From Herbaspirillum sp. ASV7 (GTDB lineage Bacteria > Pseudomonadota > Gammaproteobacteria > Burkholderiales > Burkholderiaceae_D), in NCBI RefSeq assembly GCF_016429215.1, contig NZ_JAELUH010000001.1, positions 124,001 to 188,000 on the forward strand: DNA of 64,000 nucleotides. Reading direction: 5' to 3'. Under the pieces are notes generated by a model. It was given only the letters and a program-made list of their open reading frames with translations. It made no database searches and was not told the origin of the DNA. Below are positions 57,250-64,000 of the stretch, piece after piece. Each line of letters begins with the position of its first letter. Within the stretch, counting starts at the first letter, position 1. Both the position numbers and the translations under genes were made by a program.

Positions 57250-59244
57250 TCAAGCCAGTACTGCCTTGGCCTTGGCCACGACGTTCTCGACGGTGAAGCC
57301 GAAGTGCTTGAACAGCACGCCGGCCGGTGCCGACTCACCGAAGGTGTCGATACCGACCACGGCGCCTTCCAGGCCCACGTACTTGTGCCACAGCGCGGTC
57401 ACGCCCGCTTCGATGGCCACGCGCGGGATGCCGCGTGGCAGCACCGATGCCTTGTAGGCCGAATCCTGGCGATCGAACACGTCGGTGCAGGGCATGGAGA
57501 CCACGCGCACGGCGATGCCTTCGGCGCTCAGCGCATCGGCGGCCTTGGTGGCCAGCTCGATCTCGGAACCGGTGGCCATCAGCACGACCTTGGCGTTGGG
57601 AGCGTCACGCAGCACATAGCCGCCGCGCGCGATGTCCTTGACCTGGGCGTCGGTGCGCTCCTGGAAGGGCAGATTCTGGCGCGAGAAGATCAGGGTGCTG
57701 GGACCGTCATTGCGCTTGATCGACTCGGCCCAGGCCACGGCGGTCTCGGTGGTATCGCAAGGACGCCAGTTGTCCAGATTGGGGATCAGGCGCAGGCTGG
57801 AGACGTGTTCCACCGACTGGTGGGTGGGGCCGTCTTCGCCCAGGCCGATGGAGTCGTGGGTGAACACGAACAGCGCGCGGACCTTCATCAGCGCAGCCAT
57901 GCGCAGGGCATTGCGGCTGTAGTCGGAGAAGGTCAGGAAGGTCGCGCCGAAGGGCAGGTAGCCACCGTGCAGGGCGATGCCGTTCATGATGGCGCTCATG
58001 CCGAATTCACGCACACCGTAGTTGATGTGGTTGCCGCGCTGGTCGGCGCGCACGGCCACCGATTCCTTCCAGTTGGTCAGGTTCGAGCCGGTCAGGTCGG
58101 CCGAGCCGCCCAGGAATTCCGGCAGTGCCTGCGCGTAAGCCTGGATGGCGTTCTGGCTGGCCTTGCGGGTGGCGATGGTTTCCTTCTTTTCCAGCGTGGA
58201 CTGGATGTAGGCGGCCACGGTCGCCTCGAAGGCGGCCGGCAGCTCGCCCTTCAGGCGGCGCAGCAGTTCGGCGGCTTCGGCCGGGAACTGGGCGGCGTAG
58301 GCATCGAAGGTCTGCTTCCAGCTGGCTTCGAAGTCGGCGCCGCTGGCCTTGGCGTCCCAGGCGGCATAGACGTCGGCGGGGATCTCGAAGGGGGCGGAGG
58401 TCCAGCCCAGCGCTTCGCGCACGGCGGCGATTTCCTTGTCGCCCAGGGCGGCGCCGTGGACCTTGTCGGTACCGGCCAGGTTGGGCGAACCCTTGCCGAT
58501 GACGGTGCGGCAGCAGATCAGGGTCGGCTTGTCGGCCAGCTTGGCCTGATGGATGGCGGCGCTGACCGCCTCGACGTTGTGGCCGTCCACGGCCGGGATG
58601 ACGTTCCAGCCGTAGGCTTCGAAGCGCTTCGGGGTATCGTCCTTGAACCAGCCTTCGACGTGGCCGTCGATGGAGATGCCGTTGTCGTCATACAGAACGA
58701 TCAGCTTGGACAGGTTCAGCACGCCCGCCAGGGAACAGGCTTCGTGCGAGATGCCTTCCATCAGGCAGCCGTCGCCGACGAAGGCGTAGGTATAGTGATC
58801 CACCACGGGCAGGCCGGGCTTGTTGAATTCGGCCGCCAGCAGCTTTTCGGCCAGCGCCATGCCCACGGCATTGGTGATGCCCTGGCCCAGCGGGCCGGTG
58901 GTGGTTTCCACGCCCGGGGTGATGTGCACTTCAGGGTGGCCGGCGGTCTTGGAATGCAGCTGGCGGAAGTTCTTGATTTCTTCCATCGGCAGGTCGTAGC
59001 CGGTCAGGTGCAGCAGCGCGTATTGCAACATGGAACCGTGGCCGTTGGAGAGCACGAAACGGTCGCGGTTGGCCCACTGCGGATTGGCCGGATTGTGGCG
59101 ATAGTGCTTGGCCCACAGGGCCACTGCGATTTCCGCCATCCCCATCGGCATGCCCGGGTGTCCGGAATTGGCTTTTTGAACGGCGTCCATCGCCAGCGCG
59201 CGGATCGCGTTGGCCATCTTGTCGGTGGGAAGAGTGGAAATCAT
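57250..59244 (-). CDS. tkt: Transketolase
   Basis: Thiamine-diphosphate enzyme of the non-oxidative pentose phosphate pathway, which also supplies erythrose 4-phosphate for aroG. The 664 residues fit Tkt (E. coli 663). The N-terminal substrate His lies in [13 protein letters not shown], the ThDP/Mg motif is [19 protein letters not shown], and the second half carries [20 protein letters not shown] with the catalytic Glu and His. The ATG at 59244 is where family similarity starts. It is upstream of the GNAT gene and gapA on the same strand and divergent from rsmE. Confidence 0.96.
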   Translation of the reverse strand: MISTLPTDKMANAIRALAMDAVQKANSGHPGMPMGMAEIAVALWAKHYRHNPANPQWANRDRFVLSNGHGSMLQYALLHLTGYDLPMEEIKNFRQLHSKTAGHPEVHITPGVETTTGPLGQGITNAVGMALAEKLLAAEFNKPGLPVVDHYTYAFVGDGCLMEGISHEACSLAGVLNLSKLIVLYDDNGISIDGHVEGWFKDDTPKRFEAYGWNVIPAVDGHNVEAVSAAIHQAKLADKPTLICCRTVIGKGSPNLAGTDKVHGAALGDKEIAAVREALGWTSAPFEIPADVYAAWDAKASGADFEASWKQTFDAYAAQFPAEAAELLRRLKGELPAAFEATVAAYIQSTLEKKETIATRKASQNAIQAYAQALPEFLGGSADLTGSNLTNWKESVAVRADQRGNHINYGVREFGMSAIMNGIALHGGYLPFGATFLTFSDYSRNALRMAALMKVRALFVFTHDSIGLGEDGPTHQSVEHVSSLRLIPNLDNWRPCDTTETAVAWAESIKRNDGPSTLIFSRQNLPFQERTDAQVKDIARGGYVLRDAPNAKVVLMATGSEIELATKAADALSAEGIAVRVVSMPCTDVFDRQDSAYKASVLPRGIPRVAIEAGVTALWHKYVGLEGAVVGIDTFGESAPAGVLFKHFGFTVENVVAKAKAVLA

Positions 59245-59450
59245 GTCGATGTCTGAGAGTTGCTGGAGGCGCCGCCAGGCGCACAAATCGGGTTCTGGAG
59301 CAAAAGCGCCGGTCGCGGAAGCTCCGGGTCGGCGCGGGCCCGTATTTTACCAGAGTGCGCCCCGGGGATTAAAATTGGCGGCTGCTCCGATGATCGGACT
59401 GACAACGTTTACCCCATTTCTTGATCCGAACCGCCTCCAGGACCCTGCCC

Positions 59451-60176
59451 ATGCCCCGTTTCTTCCTCCCGCAAGCCCTGAGTATCGGTTCGGCGCTGAC
59501 CCTGCCCGACCAGATCGCCCACCATATCCAGGTGCTGCGCCTGCAACCGGGCGATGCCATCACCCTCTTCAATGGCCAGGGAGGTGAATATGTCGCCACC
59601 CTCAGCGCCATCGAGAAGAAGCGTGCCCACGCCGAGGTCAAGACCTTCTCGCCGCGCGAGGCCGAGCTGCCCTACGGCCTGACGCTGGCCCAGGCCCTGC
59701 CCGAGGGTTCCAAGATGGACTGGATCGTGGAGAAGGCCGTGGAACTGGGCGCCACCGCCCTGCAACCGCTGGCCGCGCAGCGCTGCGTGGTGCGCCTGTC
59801 GGGCGAGCGCGCCGAGAAGAAGCAGGCGCACTGGCAAGGCATCATCCACGCGGCCGCCGAACAGTGCGGCCGCAATCGCCTGCCCCACCTGGGAGAACTG
59901 GCCGACTTCAGGCGCTGGATCGGCCAGAGCGACCTGCACCGCCGCATCCTGCTCTCGCCGCGCGGCGAGGCCCCCTTGTCGAGCTGGGCGCGCCATCATC
60001 CGCCGCAAGCGGTGACCCTGATGGTCGGTCCCGAAGGCGGTTTCAGCCAGGAAGAAGAAGACCTGGCCTGCGCCCAGGGCGCCCTGATGCTGACCATGGG
60101 CAGCCGCGTGCTGCGTACCGAAACCGCCGGCCTGGCTGCGCTGGCCGCCTTGAACGCGGTGTGGGGCGAACTTTGA
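59451..60176 (+). CDS. rsmE: 16S rRNA (uracil(1498)-N(3))-methyltransferase
   Basis: Methylates N3 of U1498 in 16S rRNA using S-adenosylmethionine. The 241-residue product has an N-terminal PUA-like domain (about 1-70, ending HAEV) and a SPOUT knot domain. The knot motifs are MVGPEGGFSQEE and MGSRVLRTETAGLAAL. The catalytic region KMDWIVEKAVELGATALQPL is clear. I chose the ATG at 59451 with AGGA 8 bases upstream; the frame is open ten codons earlier. It is divergent from tkt. Confidence 0.94.
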   Translation: MPRFFLPQALSIGSALTLPDQIAHHIQVLRLQPGDAITLFNGQGGEYVATLSAIEKKRAHAEVKTFSPREAELPYGLTLAQALPEGSKMDWIVEKAVELGATALQPLAAQRCVVRLSGERAEKKQAHWQGIIHAAAEQCGRNRLPHLGELADFRRWIGQSDLHRRILLSPRGEAPLSSWARHHPPQAVTLMVGPEGGFSQEEEDLACAQGALMLTMGSRVLRTETAGLAALAALNAVWGEL

Positions 60177-60417
60177 TGGCCACCACCCGACGCTGATACT
60201 TCGGCGGCGTGCCGGTTTATCGTGCACGCCCACCCTCTTGGGGCAGGAAAACGTACAAAAACCGCGCACACCTCACCAAACTGTCTCACTGACAAACAGC
60301 TGCATTTCCCTGACGGCATCATTCCTGGCCACAACATTGGTCGCTATGCCGCTACCAGACTGACTTTCCTCCCCATGCAAGCACCGCCGGCAGCGCCTGG
60401 CACGCCTTCTGCTTAAA
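60177..60417. other. Intergenic region before the allophanate hydrolase gene
   Basis: About 240 bases with no supported gene. I looked for a guanidine riboswitch because allophanate hydrolase can belong to guanidine degradation and saw no conserved ykkC-type core. Confidence 0.4.
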
Positions 60418-60449
60418 GATATTCAATCTTGTATTCAAGTTTGAATATC
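60418..60449. promoter_or_regulatory. Inverted repeat immediately before the allophanate hydrolase gene
   Basis: GATATTCAA (60418-60426) and TTGAATATC (60441-60449) are perfect inverted arms around 14 bases that contain a further ATTCAA. The element ends five bases before the gene's ATG. It looks like an operator, for example of a GntR-type regulator. The gene has no Shine-Dalgarno, so a leaderless or very short-leader transcript is possible. Confidence 0.5.
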
Positions 60450-60454
60450 CAAAA

Positions 60455-62287
60455 ATGAACGCTATCCAGAACCCTGCCCCAAGCGACGCCGAGGCCGCTG
60501 CCACCACCACGATCGCTGCCACGCTGGCGGCTTACCGGGAAGGCCGCAGCACGCCCGGCAAGACCGTGGCCGAATTGCTGGCCCACATCGACAGCGCCGG
60601 CCGCGCTGAGGTCTGGATCAGTCGCGTACCTGCCAAGCAACTCAAGCAGCAGGCCGCCGCACTGGACCTGATGCTGCAGATCAAGGGCGAGGCCGTGCTG
60701 GAGAGCATGCCCCTGTTCGGCATCCCCTTCGCCGTCAAGGACAACATCGACGTGGCCGAGATGACCACCACCGGCGCCTGCCCCGAATTCGGCCGTCTGG
60801 CCAGCGAAAGCGCCACCGTGGTGCAACGCCTGCAGGCGGCCGGTGCGCTGCTGGTGGGCAAGACCAATCTGGACCAGTTCGCCACCGGCCTGGTGGGCGT
60901 GCGCTCGCCCTACGGCGCGGTGCGCAATGCGATCAACCCGGAGTATGTCTCCGGTGGCTCCAGCTCCGGTTCGGCCGTGGCCGTAGCGCTGGGCCAGGTG
61001 ATGTTTTCGCTGGGTACCGATACGGCCGGCTCGGGTCGCGTGCCGGCGGCCTTCAACCACCTGGTCGGCCTGAAACCGACCAAGGGCTTGATCAGCGCAC
61101 GCGGGCTGGTACCGGCCTGTCGTACCCTGGACTGCATTTCCATCTTCGCCCATGACGTGGCCGACGCCTGGCAGGTGCTGCACAGCGCAGCCGGCTTCGA
61201 CGCCGAGGACGGCTACTCGCGCCGCCCGGCGATGCTGGGCGTGAAACGCCGTGGCTATCGCATCGCCATCCCCGATCATTGCGAGTTCTATGGCGACTCG
61301 GTCGCCCAGGAAGCCTGGGAGCGCAGCCTCGCGCAGATCGCCACACTGCCCGGCGTGACGCTGGCGCGGATTCCCTTCGCCCCCTTCAGCGATGCCGCGC
61401 AACTGCTGTACCAGGGCCCCTGGGTCGGCGAGCGTCGCGCCGCGCTGGGTGACTTCTTCGTCGAGAACCCGCAAGCCATCCACCCCGTGGTGCGCCAGAT
61501 CACCGCGCAAGCCGACCAGTACGACGCGGTGGATGCCTTCAACGCCCAATACCGCCTGGCCGACCTCAGGCGCGAAGCAGAGAACCTGCTGGAGGGCAGC
61601 GACCTGATGCTGGTGCCGACCACCACCACCTTCCCCACCATCGCCGAGGTCGAGGCTGATCCGGTGGTGCGCAATTCGCAACTGGGCTACTACACCAACT
61701 TCGTCAACCTGATGGACATGGCGGCCCTGGCCATCCCGGGCGTGTGGCGGCGCGACGGCCTGCCCGCCGGCGTCACCCTGATCGGCCCGGCCGGTGCCGA
61801 TCACCTGCTGGCCGAGGCCGGCGCGCGCTTCCAGCAGCAACTGGGCGGCGCCGCCCAGGCCGATGCCGTCGCCGCCGCGCCACTGCCCTTCAACGAAAGC
61901 ACCATCAAGGTGTGCGTGGTCGGTGCCCATCTCAGCGGCCAGCCCCTGAACTGGCAATTGCTGGAAGCCGGCGCCCGCCGCGTGGCCGTCACCCGCACCG
62001 CTGCGCACTACCGTCTCTATGCCTTGGCCGGTACCACGCCGCCCAAGCCCGGCCTGGCCCGCACCGACAACGAGGGCGCCGCCATCGCCGTGGAAGTGTG
62101 GGAGATGCCGCTACGCCAGTTCGGTGGCTTCGTGGCAGCCATTCCGGCGCCGCTGGGCATCGGCACGGTGGAGCTGGCCGACGGCAGCAGCGTCAAGGGT
62201 TTCATCTGCGAGCCGGCCGGCATCGCCGGCGCCACCGACATCACCCACCACGGTGGCTGGGTCAACTATCTCAACTCGCTGCACTGA
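60455..62287 (+). CDS. atzF: Allophanate hydrolase
   Basis: Hydrolyses allophanate to ammonia and carbon dioxide, the second step of urea (or guanidine-derived) nitrogen use by the urea carboxylase route. The 610-residue product has an amidase-signature domain with Lys K95 (PFAVKDNIDVAEM), the Gly/Ser-rich GGSSSGSAVAV (about 167-177) holding the cis-Ser, and the nucleophile S193 in TDTAGSGRVPAAF. The C-terminal domain (about 470-610) matches the AtzF-specific extension. The ATG follows the inverted repeat closely. It begins a cluster with an ABC transporter; urea carboxylase is expected downstream, outside the window. Confidence 0.93.
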   Translation: MNAIQNPAPSDAEAAATTTIAATLAAYREGRSTPGKTVAELLAHIDSAGRAEVWISRVPAKQLKQQAAALDLMLQIKGEAVLESMPLFGIPFAVKDNIDVAEMTTTGACPEFGRLASESATVVQRLQAAGALLVGKTNLDQFATGLVGVRSPYGAVRNAINPEYVSGGSSSGSAVAVALGQVMFSLGTDTAGSGRVPAAFNHLVGLKPTKGLISARGLVPACRTLDCISIFAHDVADAWQVLHSAAGFDAEDGYSRRPAMLGVKRRGYRIAIPDHCEFYGDSVAQEAWERSLAQIATLPGVTLARIPFAPFSDAAQLLYQGPWVGERRAALGDFFVENPQAIHPVVRQITAQADQYDAVDAFNAQYRLADLRREAENLLEGSDLMLVPTTTTFPTIAEVEADPVVRNSQLGYYTNFVNLMDMAALAIPGVWRRDGLPAGVTLIGPAGADHLLAEAGARFQQQLGGAAQADAVAAAPLPFNESTIKVCVVGAHLSGQPLNWQLLEAGARRVAVTRTAAHYRLYALAGTTPPKPGLARTDNEGAAIAVEVWEMPLRQFGGFVAAIPAPLGIGTVELADGSSVKGFICEPAGIAGATDITHHGGWVNYLNSLH

Positions 62288-62308
62288 CACCTCATCACGG
62301 AGCTGCTC

Positions 62309-63322
62309 ATGAAAAAGACCACCCCCTCCTCTGTCCACGACGCCAGCCGTCGCCGCTTCATCGCCAAGGCCGGTACGGTGGCCGCCACCGCCGCCATCAC
62401 CGGTGCCCCCGCCCTGCTGCGCGCACAGACCGTGCCGATCCGCATCGGCTACTGGCCGGTGGCCGCCGGCCTGCCCTTCTACGCCGCCGTGGAAGCGGGC
62501 TATTTCAAAGAGGCCGGGCTGGAAGTCCAGGCACTCAAGTTCGCCGGCGCCCAGCAGGTGATGGAAGCCATGCTGGCAGGCCGCGCCGATGGCTCGGCCA
62601 ACGGCACCGGCGCGGGCAACCTGGCCATCGGCGAGATCGCGCAACCGGGCCTGTTCAAGATCTTCGCCACCAATCCCAGCAATGCCAAGTACGTGCTGGA
62701 TGAATTCCTGGTGCCCAAGGACAGCCCGGTGAAATCGATCGCCGAGCTCAAGGGCAAGAATGTCGCCTCCGGCCCCGGCATCCAGAACGTCACGCTGGCC
62801 AAGACCGTGCTGGAACGCGCCGGTGCCACCGGCGCCACGGTGGTGGAGCTGCCCATCGGCCAGCACGTGGCCTCGCTGGCGGCCGGCCAGGTCGATGCCG
62901 CCTACACGCTGGAGCCCACCGGCACCGTGGGGCGCATGAGCAACAGCACCCGCGTGCTGGAAGCCGGCGTGATCGCCAAGTACATCCTGGGCGACCCGAT
63001 GGCGCCCTGGCATGGTGGCGCGGCGGCACTGACCACCGACTTCATCAAGCAGCACCCGGAGCTGGCCCGCAAATACATCGCCGCCTATGCGCGTGGCATC
63101 GAACTGGTGCGCAGCAAACCCGACCAGGCGCGCATCTACCTGAAGGGCTACACCGCCATCGAAGGGCCGCTGACCAAGGAGGTGCCGCTGGCCTCCTACA
63201 TGCTCTACAACGAATTCGAGCCCAGCGATATCGCCTACTTCCAGAAGTTCTACGACCTGTTCGTCGACAAGGGCGTGTTCTCGCAACGCATCGTGGTCGA
63301 CAACCTGATCTACAAGGGCTGA
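62309..63322 (+). CDS. ABC transporter substrate-binding protein (SsuA/NMT1-like), Tat-exported
   Basis: A 337-residue periplasmic binding protein of the NMT1/ThiY-like, SsuA/TauA group. The N-terminus shows a twin-arginine signal (SRRRFIAKAG, followed by a hydrophobic Ala-rich segment ending LRAQ), so it may be exported folded. The mature part starts VPIRIGYWPVAAGLPFYAA, and the family block AELKGKNVASGPGIQNVTL is present. GGAG lies 6 bases before the ATG, 21 bases after atzF. With the permease that follows it forms an uptake system; with atzF beside it the ligand is probably urea or another ureido/guanidino compound. Confidence 0.9.
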   Translation: MKKTTPSSVHDASRRRFIAKAGTVAATAAITGAPALLRAQTVPIRIGYWPVAAGLPFYAAVEAGYFKEAGLEVQALKFAGAQQVMEAMLAGRADGSANGTGAGNLAIGEIAQPGLFKIFATNPSNAKYVLDEFLVPKDSPVKSIAELKGKNVASGPGIQNVTLAKTVLERAGATGATVVELPIGQHVASLAAGQVDAAYTLEPTGTVGRMSNSTRVLEAGVIAKYILGDPMAPWHGGAAALTTDFIKQHPELARKYIAAYARGIELVRSKPDQARIYLKGYTAIEGPLTKEVPLASYMLYNEFEPSDIAYFQKFYDLFVDKGVFSQRIVVDNLIYKG

Positions 63323-63329
63323 GGCCATC

Positions 63330-64000
63330 ATGAACGATACCGTCGCTCCTTCCGTGACCGTGGCAGCCAGCAAGCCGGTGGCGACTGCGACCACTACGCC
63401 CCCAACGACGGTTGTGCGCAAGCGCCCGGCGCTGGGCCGGCTCTTGCCCATCGTCGGCCCCATCACGCTGTTCGTGGTGTGGGACCTGGTGGTGCGCGCC
63501 GGCTGGATCAAGGCGATCCTGCTGCCGCCGCCCGAAGCCACGCTCATGGCCATGCTCAAGGGCCTGGCCGGGGGGCCGCTGCTGATGGACTTCAGCGTCA
63601 CGGTGGTGCGCACGCTGGAAGCCTTCGTCATCGCCATGGTGCTGGGTGTCCCCATCGGGGTGCTGTTGGGCAGCAATGAACGCGCCTACCGCAGCGTGGA
63701 ATTCCTGATCGACTTCTTCCGTTCCACACCGTCGTCGGCGCTGATCCCGCTGTTCCTGCTGATCTTCGGCGTCTCCGACATCAACAAGGTCGCCATCGCT
63801 GCCTTCGGCGCCTTCCTGATCGTGCTTTTCAACAGCGCCTATGGCGTGCTCAACGCGCGCAAGCAGCGCGTCATGGCGGCCAAGGTGATGGGGGCTTCGC
63901 GCTGGCGCATCTTTTGCGACGTGCTGCTGTGGGAAAGCCTGCAGGCCACCTTCGTGGGCTTGCGCAGCGCGGTCTCGATGGCGCTGGTGATCGTGATCGT
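63330..64000 (+). CDS. ABC transporter permease (SsuC-like), 3' end outside window
   Basis: The first 223 residues of a binding-protein-dependent transport permease. A cytosolic Thr/Val-rich N-terminal extension (about 1-35) is unusual in length. Membrane segments follow (LPIVGPITLFVVWDLVV, VVRTLEAFVIAMVLGVPIG, ALIPLFLLIFGVSDINKVAI), and the EAA loop motif is in VMAAKVMGASRWRIFCDVLL. The frame is still open at the window edge. GAGG lies 5 bases before the ATG, and only 7 bases separate it from the binding-protein gene. The ATPase gene should follow. Confidence 0.9.
   Translation, partial: MNDTVAPSVTVAASKPVATATTTPPTTVVRKRPALGRLLPIVGPITLFVVWDLVVRAGWIKAILLPPPEATLMAMLKGLAGGPLLMDFSVTVVRTLEAFVIAMVLGVPIGVLLGSNERAYRSVEFLIDFFRSTPSSALIPLFLLIFGVSDINKVAIAAFGAFLIVLFNSAYGVLNARKQRVMAAKVMGASRWRIFCDVLLWESLQATFVGLRSAVSMALVIVI

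Noticed and set aside
60177-60454. Guanidine riboswitch upstream of the allophanate hydrolase
   Set aside because: No conserved ykkC-type core was seen; the only notable element is the inverted repeat at 60418-60449.

Overview
The window is a stretch of GC-rich bacterial chromosome, dense with housekeeping genes. Gene content and gene forms point to a betaproteobacterium, most likely Oxalobacteraceae close to Herbaspirillum. This is inferred from the aceE-aceF-lpdA operon whose LpdA carries its own lipoyl domain, from argF-argG-ppnP, from the proteobacterial-type GshA, and from the allophanate hydrolase/ABC transporter cluster. No phage, insertion sequence, CRISPR array, tRNA or rRNA was seen.

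Layout. 1-1.6 kb: 3' end of an FAD-linked oxidase and a convergent DUF3037 gene. 1.8-8.5 kb: pyruvate dehydrogenase operon (minus strand) with a good sigma70-like promoter and an intrinsic terminator. 8.7-14.8 kb: gshA, divergent folD-prlC, a REP-like inverted repeat, and holC with a small conserved-looking gene. 14.9-20.5 kb: dadA, an LpxO-type lipid A hydroxylase, a GGDEF diguanylate cyclase and a periplasmic L-asparaginase. 20.6-26.2 kb: a YdeP-type molybdopterin oxidoreductase, a YihY membrane protein and an aldehyde dehydrogenase. 26.2-35.3 kb: ftsK, tag, srkA, a SEC-C protein, orn, a Ste24-type protease, phhB and rsgA. 35.3-38.6 kb: a TraB/GumN protein and a Fur-box-controlled TonB-dependent siderophore receptor. 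38.8-44.7 kb: argF-argG-ppnP, murB, yajQ and aroG. 44.9-54.7 kb: tldD, a nitrilase-family amidase, yhdP and glnE. 54.7-60.2 kb: a lipoprotein, gapA, a GNAT acetyltransferase, tkt and rsmE. 60.4-64 kb: allophanate hydrolase and the start of an SsuABC-type ABC transporter, running off the window.

The most interesting signals are regulatory. The aroG (DAHP synthase) transcript has a complete attenuator: a 30-codon leader ORF with an alternating Tyr/Phe run (codons 11-16 are YFYFYF), a GGCGGT segment just after it that can pair with the 5' arm of the terminator, and a 9-bp terminator hairpin with a 9-U tract, all upstream of aroG. A second candidate lies before argF: a 15-codon ORF with two Arg-Arg pairs, a terminator-like hairpin inside it, and a stop codon overlapping the argF start, which has no Shine-Dalgarno sequence of its own. 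Other sites worth attention are the 35-bp palindrome around the Fur box, a perfect 16-bp palindrome upstream of dadA, an inverted repeat directly in front of the allophanate hydrolase start, and an FNR-like box upstream of the O2-dependent lipid A hydroxylase.

Functionally the window links central carbon flow (PDH, gapA, tkt) to aromatic and arginine biosynthesis (aroG, argFG), nitrogen control (glnE, ansB, dadA, allophanate hydrolase) and envelope maintenance (murB, lpxO, yhdP).
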